Shown: positions 7,366-15,588, counted from the first letter of the stretch. The stretch is 18,065 nt of DNA from Psychromonas sp. (GCA_023145575.1 JAGLDN010000079.1:1-18065); one strand, 5' to 3'. A program made the numbers and translations. The notes: a model not told the origin generated them from the letters alone.

Positions 7366-8880
7366 TTACGGTTCGTTATAGATCTCTAAACTCCCTATTT
7401 CATCATTATGAACTTCAGTACTTTTCACATCTTTACTGCGTATACTTGCAAGATGTACAAAATACTTACTATCAACACTCTGAGTAATATAAATACCATC
7501 AAAGATTGAACATTCAAATTCATCTATATTGGGGTTTTGTTTTTTTATACCAAATTTTAAATCATGAAGATCTTGAAATATAAGTTTGTCACTACCGATA
7601 AAATCATTTATTTCTTCTACGGTACGATTATATCCAACGAGTTCACTCGCAATTGGCATATCAATACCATATACATTAGGGTGACAAATTTGCGGGGCGG
7701 CAGAGGCAAAATAAACTTTTCTAGCACCCGAATCTCGTACCAGACTAACAATCTGCTCAGAAGTTGTACCACGAACAATAGAATCATCAATAAGCAACAC
7801 TGATTTATTTTTAAACTCTGCTGGTATTGGGTTTAATTTTTGGCGCACAGATTTTTTACGCTCTTTTTGACCTGGCATAATAAAGGTGCGGGCTATGTAT
7901 CTGTTTTTTACAAAACCTTGACGATAAGGGATCTTAAGGTCAATTGACATTTGCAGGGCAATATCGTTTGAGGTTTCTGGAATTGGAATGATTGAATCGA
8001 TTTCAATATCAATCCACTCTCGTTTTATTTTTGCAGCTAATGTTCTCCCCATTTCCAGACGTGCTTCATAAACAGAAACACCATCTATGGTAGAATCAGG
8101 CCTTGCAAGGTATACATATTCAAAAATACAAGGTGATAACGTTGTTTTTGCAGCACATTGCTGAGCATATAATTGATGATTTTCTGTAATATAAACAGCT
8201 TCACCTGGCGCAACATCACGAAGAAATGTAAAGCCAATGGTGTCAAGACCAACACTTTCCGATGCAATAATATATTCTGTTTGGTTATTCTCCATTATAC
8301 GGGAGCCTAGTGTCAGAGGACGAATACCATTTGGATCACGAAAAGCTAGCATACCGTGCCCTATGATCAAAGCGTTAACGGCATAAGCGCCATCAACTTT
8401 TTTGTGTAATTCCGTAATTGCTAAAAAAATGTTCTCAGGGGTTAATGTTAAAGAATTAAAATTATCCAGCTCGCTGGCTAAAATATTTAGTAATATTTCT
8501 GAGTCAGAATTGGTATTAATGTGTCGACGAGAAGACTTGAGCATTTCTTTTAATTGCACTGCATTTGTCAAGTTACCGTTATGCGCAAGCGCCAAGCCCC
8601 AGGGTGAATTTACATAAAAAGGTTGTGCTTCAGCAGCACTGGAACAGCCAGCCGTTGGGTATCGAACGTGGCCTATGCCGATATTACCTTGCAAAAGACG
8701 CATGTGTTTTGTTTCGAATACATCTTTTACCAAGCCATTGGCTTTTCGCTGTTTAAAGTTTCCACCTTCAATGGTAATAATTCCAGCGGCATCCTGTCCG
8801 CGATGTTGTAAAACTGTTAATGCATCATAAATGCGCTGATTTACTGGACCTGCTCCGACTATACCAACGATACCACACAT
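7366..8880 (-). CDS. purF: amidophosphoribosyltransferase
   Basis: PurF makes 5-phosphoribosylamine from PRPP and glutamine, the committed step of de novo purine synthesis in the cytoplasm. The 504-residue protein matches the family (E. coli 505). After removal of Met the N-terminal Cys2 (MCGIVGIVG) is the glutaminase nucleophile; R73 in HVRYPT, N101-G102 and D127 form the usual glutamine site. The phosphoribosyltransferase part has the PRPP loop VLLIDDSIVRGTTS (361-374), the flexible loop around YIARTFIMPGQKERKKSVRQ (328-347), and PETSNDIA (301-308) before it. All key residues are present, so it should be active. In its cluster it follows cvpA as usual, but the gap is 229 nt and contains a repeat end, while related genomes have these genes close together. 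The last 20 residues are divergent, which is common here. Confidence 0.97.
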   Translation of the reverse strand: MCGIVGIVGAGPVNQRIYDALTVLQHRGQDAAGIITIEGGNFKQRKANGLVKDVFETKHMRLLQGNIGIGHVRYPTAGCSSAAEAQPFYVNSPWGLALAHNGNLTNAVQLKEMLKSSRRHINTNSDSEILLNILASELDNFNSLTLTPENIFLAITELHKKVDGAYAVNALIIGHGMLAFRDPNGIRPLTLGSRIMENNQTEYIIASESVGLDTIGFTFLRDVAPGEAVYITENHQLYAQQCAAKTTLSPCIFEYVYLARPDSTIDGVSVYEARLEMGRTLAAKIKREWIDIEIDSIIPIPETSNDIALQMSIDLKIPYRQGFVKNRYIARTFIMPGQKERKKSVRQKLNPIPAEFKNKSVLLIDDSIVRGTTSEQIVSLVRDSGARKVYFASAAPQICHPNVYGIDMPIASELVGYNRTVEEINDFIGSDKLIFQDLHDLKFGIKKQNPNIDEFECSIFDGIYITQSVDSKYFVHLASIRSKDVKSTEVHNDEIGSLEIYNEP

Positions 8881-9033
8881 ATTTAAAACCTTAATTTATA
8901 TCATTTTTAAAAAAAGTTGCTAATTTTACTTACTGCAATAACGAGACTCGTTCTCAATCATGCTTTAATGGTTAAAAATATTCAATTTGAAATTCTGACC
9001 ATCAATCAATATCACCTTGGTAAGTGCAACAAC

Positions 9034-9039
9034 ATTATA
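9034..9039 (-). promoter_or_regulatory. -10 box formed at a repeat end, facing purF
   Basis: The minus-strand hexamer is a perfect TATAAT made by the repeat terminus GGGTATA plus the adjacent AT. A convincing -35 box is not seen (TATCAT 16 nt upstream), so promoter activity is uncertain. Confidence 0.25.
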
Positions 9040-9109
9040 CCCATGTGACTAAAAAATGATACATCAGATTGTAAAATTATAAACTAACGTTAAGTCGTCT
9101 AGGCATATC
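9034..9109. repeat. truncated TATACCC-ended repeat between cvpA and purF
   Basis: TATACCCATGTGACTAAAAA starts at 9036 and matches the ends at 6329, 7359 and 12537 for about 20 bases; the inside is short and ends near the cvpA stop codon. On the minus strand its terminus reads TATAAT (9034-9039), 154 nt before the purF start. The remaining part of 8881-9033 holds no gene; a second possible purF promoter (TTGAAT, 17 nt, CATGAT) lies near 8955-8985. Confidence 0.5.
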
Positions 9110-9604
9110 TTATAATTTAATATTTTTTATAAAACTTGATGAATGTTGAAAGTGAGAAAAAAACCAATTGATAATGGTAGCAAACTCAGGCACTAAGATA
9201 GATTGAGTCCACCATTTTGAGCAGTGGAAGCTAGTAAAAGAATCAATAAAAAAAAGCATTGCACTAACAACAAGAACACCGCGAATGGTACCAAACACAA
9301 TGCCTAATAGTCTATCTGTGCCTGAAAGTCCTGTCACTACAACTAATCGATTTACTATATAATTAATTAATGCGCCTAATAATAATGTTGCGACAAATAG
9401 TATACTAATAGCTACCGCTACTCTTAGTGTATTATCTGAAATTGCCGTGAGGTATTTAGTCACTTTAGCATAGAAATGACTGGCAATAAAAAAAGCTGCA
9501 AGCCAAGTAACTACTGAAATTGCTTCTTTAGTGAATCCGCGTATCACACTAATTAAAGCGGAAAAAGATATCAAACCAATAATCGTATAATCTAACCAAT
9601 TCAT
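9110..9604 (-). CDS. cvpA: CvpA family inner-membrane protein
   Basis: CvpA is a small inner-membrane protein needed for colicin V production in E. coli and linked to purine cluster and envelope functions; its molecular activity is not settled. I start it at the internal Met (9604), giving 164 residues (E. coli 162), because MNWLDYTIIGLI lines up with the family start MVWIDYAIIAVI; an upstream ATG at 9619 would add five residues but has no ribosome-binding site. About four membrane segments are visible (6-21, 27-43, 60-85, 104-123). Family signatures IRGFTKEAISVVTW (21-34), VTGLSGTDRLLGIVFG (89-104) and PEFATIINWFF (138-148) are intact. It lies 29 nt downstream of dedD and upstream of purF, the conserved order. 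Confidence 0.93.
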   Translation of the reverse strand: MNWLDYTIIGLISFSALISVIRGFTKEAISVVTWLAAFFIASHFYAKVTKYLTAISDNTLRVAVAISILFVATLLLGALINYIVNRLVVVTGLSGTDRLLGIVFGTIRGVLVVSAMLFFIDSFTSFHCSKWWTQSILVPEFATIINWFFSHFQHSSSFIKNIKL

Positions 9605-9633
9605 AATATTCTTATACATGTGAAATTTAAGGC

Positions 9634-10347
9634 TTAAGGGTTTACTGCATCAAAAGGAATTAAGTGACCGTTTAAATTCGTTAGTTTTTTCAATGCTGGG
9701 ATCGCTTTTTCAAGTTTCGATTTTGAAACGTCGGGCCCCACAAAAACGCGAGTTATTTGACCATCAATGACATGCAATGGCATTGTATGTACTTGAAATC
9801 CTGCCCTGTTCAATCTCTTCAATAACGTGTTTATATTTTTTGCATTTTTAAATGCTCCAAGTTGAATTGTCCATGCCTGAGAATGTAGTGCTTTTGTACC
9901 ATGCGACGTCCGACTCAACTTGCCTTGATTTTTTTTGCTCTGCTTACTTTGAGTCGCTACCGTTTTTACTTCTTCCTTTATTTTCCATGTCTCATCTGTA
10001 ACTGCCTTATTCTTCTTTTTTGCTACTGGTATTTCTTGCTTAGACGATTGCTTTGAGGCTCTCGTTGAGACTTCATTGGACGCTAGCTTTGAAGGATCAT
10101 TTGACGCTTGTTTAGAGGAATCACTTGACGCTGATTTAGCCCTTTGGCTATTATCCTCTAATACTTTGTTTTGCTTAGCTGCGTCTAAACTTAGCGTATG
10201 TTTTTTAAATTCTGGTCTTATTGGTATTGCAACAAATTTATCAACATACACTTTTTTTTTACCATTTATCAACCCAGGTAAAAAAATAATCACACACGCA
10301 ACGAATATTGTCACACCCACTAATCTATTCTTAAACTGATTATTCAC
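9634..10347 (-). CDS. dedD: SPOR-domain cell-division protein DedD
   Basis: DedD is a single-pass inner-membrane protein that binds denuded septal peptidoglycan through its SPOR domain and helps FtsN-type constriction. About 237 residues are visible: a short cytoplasmic start, one membrane segment (about 9-27), a long Lys/Ser/Gln-rich periplasmic linker, and a C-terminal SPOR domain (about 158-237; AWTIQLGAFKNAKNINTLL and TRVFVGP). The linker holds four 8-residue repeats of the type ASxxxSxx, encoded by 24-nt units around 10030-10135. I prefer the GTG at 10347, because AGGGA lies 6 nt before it and overlaps a GTG two codons further upstream (10353). The start overlaps the folC end by 8 nt, so translation is probably coupled. 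Confidence 0.9.
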   Translation of the reverse strand: MNNQFKNRLVGVTIFVACVIIFLPGLINGKKKVYVDKFVAIPIRPEFKKHTLSLDAAKQNKVLEDNSQRAKSASSDSSKQASNDPSKLASNEVSTRASKQSSKQEIPVAKKKNKAVTDETWKIKEEVKTVATQSKQSKKNQGKLSRTSHGTKALHSQAWTIQLGAFKNAKNINTLLKRLNRAGFQVHTMPLHVIDGQITRVFVGPDVSKSKLEKAIPALKKLTNLNGHLIPFDAVNP

Positions 10348-11614
10348 ATTCACTCCCTTGAAATTTTAAAAAAGCGGCCACCGTATAAAAAGATCCGAAC
10401 ACAACAATTATATCAGATGAATTAATCTGAAGGAGAATGTTTTTATAGGCTTCTTCAATATTCTTCGCATAAGTGATAACGTTATTTATTGTTTTTATGC
10501 TATTTTGAAAAAACACATCTAACTCTGCGACCGTTGCTCCCCGTTCACAATCAAGTGAAATAACCTGATATTCATCAACAATCACATTGAGTTCAGAAAA
10601 ATTACCACTACAATCTTTGTCTTTAAGCATACCAACAATTGCAAAGATCCGACAAGCATCCAACTTAGCGTCGCGGATTCGATTAAGTTGTTTAGCCAAA
10701 TATTTAGCTGACTGCGGATTATGCGCCACATCAAGATACACATCATTTTTAATTTGCATGTCTATTTTTTCAAAACGACCAGCCAATGCAGCATTACCGA
10801 TCGCTTTTTTGAGTGTGTTTGGATTAATATCTAGCGACAACGCATCAATGACAGCCAATGCAGTCGAACAATTTTGTTGAGGCATTGCACTAAACGGTAA
10901 TAAAGATAACATGGTTTTCCCTTGCCATTGCCAATTTGTGCGATAAGATATCGCGTGAAAGTCTTTACCAGCAAACGTTATTCGCGCGTTAATTGATTTT
11001 GCATGATTAATAAGTGATTTCGGTGGATCATACTCACCACAGACTACTGGTTTAAACGGACGAAAAACACCAGCTTTCTCAAAACCAATGACTTCTCTGT
11101 CATTACCTAACCAGTCTGTATGATCAATTGCAATAGTCGTAATAACACTCAGATCAGAATCAACCATGTTGGTTGCATCTAACCTACCACCAAGTCCAAC
11201 TTCTAATAATATAAAATCACATTGTGCTAGCTTTAATAAATATAAACAGCTTAATGTGACATATTCAAAAAAACTCAATAGGATTTTTTGACGATATCGC
11301 TCTACAACAGAAAATGCATTACAATGCGCATCGTCAGATAATTCTTCTTTGTTAATACGAAGCCGCTCAGTATAACGCAAAATATGAGGGGAACTATAAA
11401 CACCAACTTTGTAGCCAGCTTCAACCAACATTTCTTCTAAAAAAGCACAAGTTGTTCCTTTTCCATTGGTGCCAGCGACCGTAATAACCGTCCCCTCAAA
11501 ACTGATCAGATCCATTTTTTTTCCAACTTGGGTTATTCTATCCAAGCCTAATTCTATTTTATTTGAATGGAGTGCCGTTACATAAGAAATCCATTCTGGT
11601 AAGGTTTTATTCAC
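10340..11614 (-). CDS. folC: folylpolyglutamate synthase / dihydrofolate synthase
   Basis: FolC couples dihydropteroate and glutamate to dihydrofolate and lengthens the glutamate tail of folates, using ATP, in the cytoplasm. Motifs in a Mur-ligase-like fold: P-loop VAGTNGKGTT (46-55), SSPHILRYTERLRIN (74-88), LLEVGLGGRLDATN (136-149), the Lys180 of FEKAGVFRP expected to be carbamylated, and DVAHNPQSA (295-303). The likely start is GTG at 11614, giving 424 residues: it shares GTGA with the truA stop, has AGGAG upstream, and puts the family motif LPEWISYVTALHS at the right distance from the start. An ATG at 11647 would add 11 residues unlike the family. accD, its usual upstream neighbour, is absent. 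Confidence 0.94.
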   Translation of the reverse strand: MNKTLPEWISYVTALHSNKIELGLDRITQVGKKMDLISFEGTVITVAGTNGKGTTCAFLEEMLVEAGYKVGVYSSPHILRYTERLRINKEELSDDAHCNAFSVVERYRQKILLSFFEYVTLSCLYLLKLAQCDFILLEVGLGGRLDATNMVDSDLSVITTIAIDHTDWLGNDREVIGFEKAGVFRPFKPVVCGEYDPPKSLINHAKSINARITFAGKDFHAISYRTNWQWQGKTMLSLLPFSAMPQQNCSTALAVIDALSLDINPNTLKKAIGNAALAGRFEKIDMQIKNDVYLDVAHNPQSAKYLAKQLNRIRDAKLDACRIFAIVGMLKDKDCSGNFSELNVIVDEYQVISLDCERGATVAELDVFFQNSIKTINNVITYAKNIEEAYKNILLQINSSDIIVVFGSFYTVAAFLKFQGSECE

Positions 11615-12405
11615 AAAGCGCCCTCTCCTAAGAAAACGGGACCACATGCTGGTCGAGGGAGAGAAAAGCAGGCAGGATAATCAACTTCAACAAGATAAAG
11701 CCCCCCAGCTTTGGCTGTTGCAGCTGCTTTAGAACGATCATTTAATGACATTAATGATTCAAGCCAATAAACGGGCTTGATTTGTTTTCCAATTTCGATA
11801 AGGCTACCTACTAAATTACGCACCATATGATGTAAAAAAGCATTGGCTTTTATATCAATAATAACAAATTCACCACAACGAGTCACATTCAAAAATTCAA
11901 TGGTACGAACAGGGCTATTCGCTTGGCAATGTAATGCGCGAAAAGAAGTAAAATCATGTTCGCCGACGACAAACTGCCCTGCTTCATGCATTAACCTCGC
12001 GTCTAAAACATCATGATAATGACTCAGTCCAGATCGTAAAATACTAGGACGAAATGAACTATTGCAAATGATATAACGGTAACGCCTTGCCGTCGCGCTA
12101 TATCGCGCATGAAAATCATCAGCAACAAATTTTACCCATCTCACTGAAATATCAGCGGGTAAATTAGCATTAACACCAAGCGTCCAAGCGACTTCTTTTC
12201 GATCAGCGAATGTTTCAAAATGAACAACTTGCCCTGTACTATGAACGCCTGCATCGGTGCGTCCTGCGCAAGTGACCGTTACGTTATGATTAGCAATAAT
12301 CGATAATGCTTTTTCTAATTCTTGTTGAACTGAAATGACATCTTTTTGTCGCTGCCAACCATAATAACTCGTACCATCATATTCTATACCCAATGCAATT
12401 TGCAT
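11611..12405 (-). CDS. truA: tRNA pseudouridine(38-40) synthase
   Basis: TruA isomerises uridines 38-40 in the tRNA anticodon arm to pseudouridine. The 264-residue protein (E. coli 270) has the catalytic Asp51 in CAGRTDAGVHS, the N-terminal YDGTSYYGWQRQ (9-20), RYSATARRYRYII (about 100-112) and FLHHMVRNLVGSLIEIGK near residue 195. All expected core residues are kept. The ATG start follows GGGA with a 5-nt spacer. It is the first gene of the truA-folC-dedD-cvpA-purF run and its stop overlaps the folC start by 4 nt. A strong promoter-like pair lies at 12435-12462. Confidence 0.96.
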   Translation of the reverse strand: MQIALGIEYDGTSYYGWQRQKDVISVQQELEKALSIIANHNVTVTCAGRTDAGVHSTGQVVHFETFADRKEVAWTLGVNANLPADISVRWVKFVADDFHARYSATARRYRYIICNSSFRPSILRSGLSHYHDVLDARLMHEAGQFVVGEHDFTSFRALHCQANSPVRTIEFLNVTRCGEFVIIDIKANAFLHHMVRNLVGSLIEIGKQIKPVYWLESLMSLNDRSKAAATAKAGGLYLVEVDYPACFSLPRPACGPVFLGEGAL

Positions 12406-12434
12406 ATATTCCCGAAGATCAAGGTGAAAACGTA

Positions 12435-12462
12435 ATTATACTTATTATCGATCAGGATGCAA
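12435..12462 (-). promoter_or_regulatory. predicted promoter of truA, resembling a repeat end
   Basis: On the minus strand TTGCAT (12457-12462), a 16-nt spacer and a perfect TATAAT (12435-12440) stand 30 nt before the truA start. The stretch lines up base for base with the repeat end at 16577-16602 read on the minus strand (TTTTGCACCTTGGATGG, then GTAACGGGTATAGA), so this promoter seems to be a captured repeat end. The rest of 12406-12536 shows only a TTTGAGT/ACTCAAA inverted repeat. Confidence 0.5.
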
Positions 12463-12536
12463 AATTGAACCTTATCCAATTTGAAATGAGTTTGAGTAAT
12501 TTCGCATTAAACACCACTCACACTCAAAATCCTATA

Positions 12537-12953
12537 TATACCCCTGTGACGTAAAAATACAATGCACACCTGATACATACAAGTGATTTATTCCACTTCA
12601 GATCGGACACGAAGGCAATGCGCAATTTGATGACCACTCAACAATTCGCGAAGATAATAGTTTTCGGTATAATTAACGGAAAGATGTTAATTCTTTTAGG
12701 GTTACTCCCTTTTCGATTGTTGCAACGCAAGACGGCTTTCGATTCAACAAAAGCCGATCTGACGTTGGATCCTTACGTCATAAGAGATAAACTTTAATAG
12801 TTTTCGAGCTGTCGCCCCAACAGTCAATATTTGAGGGAAACATCTTCATTTTTAAAAAGTATTGATAGAAGAAGTTAGATCGGAAGCTTCACGCCTAGGA
12901 TCAGTTGACCTCAATGCTTGCTATATTTTGCACTTTGAGTGATAACTGGTATA
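12537..12953 (+). repeat. full-length TATACC-ended repeat (417 bp) running into glgC
   Basis: The left end is TATACCCCTGTGACGTAAAA (12537-12556) and the right end is TGATAACTGGTATA (12940-12953). It matches the 7039-7359 copy over several blocks in the same order. Inside are hairpins AATTAAC/GTTAATT (12671-12692, 8-nt loop) and CGGCTTT/AAAGCCG (12733-12756). No coding frame for a transposase is present, so it is a non-autonomous element. The ends suggest a TA target (TA followed by TACC...GGTA and TA), as for IS630/mariner-like elements; this last point is inference. Its right 33 bp overlap the 3' end of the glgC at 12921. Confidence 0.7.
12671..12692. repeat. hairpin AATTAAC/GTTAATT with 8-nt loop
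   Basis: AATTAAC (12671-12677) pairs with GTTAATT (12686-12692) around GGAAAGAT. It holds the same place in this copy as the GAATTAAA hairpins elsewhere; the stem is different but still perfectly paired. Confidence 0.45.
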
Positions 12954-14189
12954 GTCATCTATCATACCTTGTGTTACTAATGTAACGCCTCCCTTCGTTA
13001 CTTCAAAAAATTCTGCATCCTTAGCGTTATCCTCACCAATGGATATGCCTTTTGGAATAACGCAATCTTCATCAACAATCACACGATATAAACGACAATC
13101 TTCTTCAATGGTGGCGTTCGGTAATATAAGGCACTCGAGTACATAACTAAATTTATTAACAATCACACGGATCGATATTAAAGAGCGCCTAATGGTTGCA
13201 CCTGAAATAATACAGCCTGCTGTTATAATACTATCAACTGCGTATCCTCTGCAATCTTCAGAATCAAATATAAATTTTGCGCCTGGTAACATTTCTCGGT
13301 ATGAATATATCGGCCAATGTTCGTCGTAAAGGTTGAGTTCAGGGGCAATGCTAACTAAATCAAGATTTGCTTGATAGTATTGATCGAGAGTACCAACATC
13401 TTTCCAATAAGCCGGCACATCAGCTGTGCCATTATTATCAAAAACATAAGCAAATACCTTTTCATGTTTTATTGCATTAGGAATGATGTCATAGCCAAAA
13501 TCATGTTGAGAACCTTCCAATGATGCGTCATTTAATAATAACCGCTCTAACACGTCAAAGTTAAAAATATAAACGCCCATTGAAGCAAGAGAATTGCCTG
13601 GTGAATCGGTCATTTCAGGTGGATCAGCTGACTTTTCGACAAAACGCGTAATTTTTAAATTTTTGTCAGCAATAATGGCCCCAAATTCGCTAGCGCAATG
13701 ACTCGGTACTGGTATACAAGAGATTGAAATATCAGCATTTTTTTTTGCATGCTGCCTGAGCATTCTGCTGTAATCCATTTTATATATATGATCGCCACCT
13801 AAGATGAGTACATATTTACAATATTCTTTTTTTAATTGCGCTAAATTTTGATAAACAGCATCCGCTGTTCCCAAGTACCAGCTTTCATTGATTTGTTGTT
13901 GTGCAGGGATAATATTAACATATTCACCGAGTTGCCAAGGCATGTTGCCCCATGCTCTTTGGATATGGCTTAATAAATCAGAGGATTTATATTGTGTAAG
14001 GACGTTGACGCGTCGTAGACCAGAATTTACGCAATTAGAAAGCGTGAAATCAATTATTTTGTATTTGCCACCAAACGGTAAACTAGGTTTTGCCCTATTA
14101 TAGGTTAAATGTTTTAAACGCGCTCCTTTCCCACCTGCTAACACTAATGAAATTGTATCTCTTGTTAATAAACCAAGGTGTTGCGTCAT
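12921..14189 (-). CDS. glgC: glucose-1-phosphate adenylyltransferase, second tandem copy with altered C-terminus
   Basis: GlgC makes ADP-glucose from glucose 1-phosphate and ATP, the regulated step of bacterial glycogen synthesis. The 422 residues show LVLAGGKGARLKHLT (15-29), RAKPSLPFGGKYKIIDF (32-48), GTADAVYQN (107-115), GGDHIYKMDYSRML (131-144, Asp133), FVEKS with Lys186, YWKDVGT, and a C-terminal left-handed beta-helix. The residue matching the fructose-bisphosphate-binding Lys39 of E. coli is Asn31. The start is preceded by AGGGA with a 5-nt spacer. After MIDDY the reading frame leaves homology with the neighbouring copy: the last codons (TSYHSKCKI and stop) come from the repeat at 12537-12953. 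The segment ISIRVIVNKF near residue 340 also departs from the sister copy. The catalytic domain is intact, so activity is likely. It lies 100 nt downstream of the other glgC. Confidence 0.93.
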   Translation of the reverse strand: MTQHLGLLTRDTISLVLAGGKGARLKHLTYNRAKPSLPFGGKYKIIDFTLSNCVNSGLRRVNVLTQYKSSDLLSHIQRAWGNMPWQLGEYVNIIPAQQQINESWYLGTADAVYQNLAQLKKEYCKYVLILGGDHIYKMDYSRMLRQHAKKNADISISCIPVPSHCASEFGAIIADKNLKITRFVEKSADPPEMTDSPGNSLASMGVYIFNFDVLERLLLNDASLEGSQHDFGYDIIPNAIKHEKVFAYVFDNNGTADVPAYWKDVGTLDQYYQANLDLVSIAPELNLYDEHWPIYSYREMLPGAKFIFDSEDCRGYAVDSIITAGCIISGATIRRSLISIRVIVNKFSYVLECLILPNATIEEDCRLYRVIVDEDCVIPKGISIGEDNAKDAEFFEVTKGGVTLVTQGMIDDYTSYHSKCKI

Positions 14190-14289
14190 ATTTTTCCCTA
14201 ATCACTGTTTATTTTTTTTGATACACATATTACATCTATAAGCTAACATACATATATAATGATTTTGGTATAAGCCATTAGTTTGAACT

Positions 14290-15588
14290 TTATGATAAAA
14301 TAGTCATTTCTACTTTATTAGCGCAGTCTTTTGTAGCAATGGATAAAACATAATTATCTATCATAACTTGTGTTATTAATGTAACGCCTCCTTCAGTTAC
14401 TTCAAAAAATTCTGTATCCTTAGCATTATCGTAACCAATTGAAATGCCTGCTGGAATAACGCAATTTTCATCAACAATAACGCGATATAAATGACAATTT
14501 TCTCCAATGGTAACATTCGGTAATATAACGCTTTCTAGTACATAGCTATATTTATTTATTACCAAGCTATACATGACTAAAGATCGCCGAATGGTCGCAC
14601 CTGAGATAATACAACCCCCTGTAGTAATACTATCAATTGCTTGTCCTCTGCAATCGTCTGAATCAAATATAAATTTTGCACCTGGTAACATCTCTCGGTT
14701 TGAATATATTGGCCAGTGTATATCGTAGAGGTTGAGCTCTGGATCAACAACAACTAAATCCAAGTTTGCTTGAAAGTATTGATCGATAGTGCCGACATCC
14801 CTCCAGTACGCTTGTACATCAGCGGTGGCTTTATTATCAAAAACATAAGCAAATACTTTTTCATGTTTTATCGCTTCAGGAATGATGTCATAACCAAAAT
14901 CATGTAGAGAATATTCGAGTGATGAGTCTTTTAATAATAACCGCTCTAACACATCATAGTTAAAAATATAAACGCCCATTGAAACGAGAGAATTGCCAGG
15001 TGAATCAGGTATTTCAGGGGGATTAGGTGACTTTTCAACAAAACGAGTAATTTTTAAATTTTTGTCAGACGTAATTACCCCAAACTCAGTTGCACAATTA
15101 CTCGGAACTGATACACAAGAAATTGAAATATCAGCATTTTTTTCTGCATGCTGCCTCAACATTCTACTGTAATCCATTTTGTATATGTGATCGCCACCTA
15201 AGATGAGTACATATTTACAATGTTCTTTTTTCAAGAGATCTAAGTTCTGATAAACAGCATCCGCTGTTCCCAAGTACCAGTTTTCATCTATTTGTTGTTG
15301 CGCTGGAATAATATTAACATATTCACCGAGTTGCCAAGGCATATTCCCCCAAGCTCTTTGGATATGACTTAATAAATCAGAGGATTTATATTGTGTAAGA
15401 ACGTTGATTCGACGCAGACCTGAATTTATACAGTTAGAGAGGGTGAAATCAATTATTTTGTATTTGCCACCAAACGGTAAACTAGGTTTTGCCCTATTAT
15501 AGGTTAAATGTTTTAAACGCGCTCCTTTCCCACCTGCTAGCACTAATGAAATTGTATCTCTTGTTAATAAACCAATTTGCTTAGACAT
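14290..15588 (-). CDS. glgC: glucose-1-phosphate adenylyltransferase, first tandem copy
   Basis: This is a close paralogue of the gene at 12921-14189, with the same catalytic set: AGGKGAR, RAKPSLPFGGKYKIIDF, GTADAVYQN, GGDHIYKMDYSRML, FVEKS and YWRDVGT. E. coli Lys39 is again replaced by Asn. I start at the second ATG (15588), giving 432 residues, because AAGGA lies 5 nt before it and abuts the first ATG (15594). Its tail is about 15 residues longer than that of the other copy and probably shows the ancestral end. The first 25-30 nt upstream of the two start codons are also alike, so the duplication included the leader. No glgA, glgB or glgP is nearby. An IS30-type remnant lies just upstream, and no clear promoter was recognised. 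Confidence 0.94.
   Translation of the reverse strand: MSKQIGLLTRDTISLVLAGGKGARLKHLTYNRAKPSLPFGGKYKIIDFTLSNCINSGLRRINVLTQYKSSDLLSHIQRAWGNMPWQLGEYVNIIPAQQQIDENWYLGTADAVYQNLDLLKKEHCKYVLILGGDHIYKMDYSRMLRQHAEKNADISISCVSVPSNCATEFGVITSDKNLKITRFVEKSPNPPEIPDSPGNSLVSMGVYIFNYDVLERLLLKDSSLEYSLHDFGYDIIPEAIKHEKVFAYVFDNKATADVQAYWRDVGTIDQYFQANLDLVVVDPELNLYDIHWPIYSNREMLPGAKFIFDSDDCRGQAIDSITTGGCIISGATIRRSLVMYSLVINKYSYVLESVILPNVTIGENCHLYRVIVDENCVIPAGISIGYDNAKDTEFFEVTEGGVTLITQVMIDNYVLSIATKDCANKVEMTILS

Noticed and set aside
12370..12400. GGGTATA in the truA start region as a repeat end
   Set aside because: It encodes the conserved LGIEYDG of TruA, so the match is coding and accidental.
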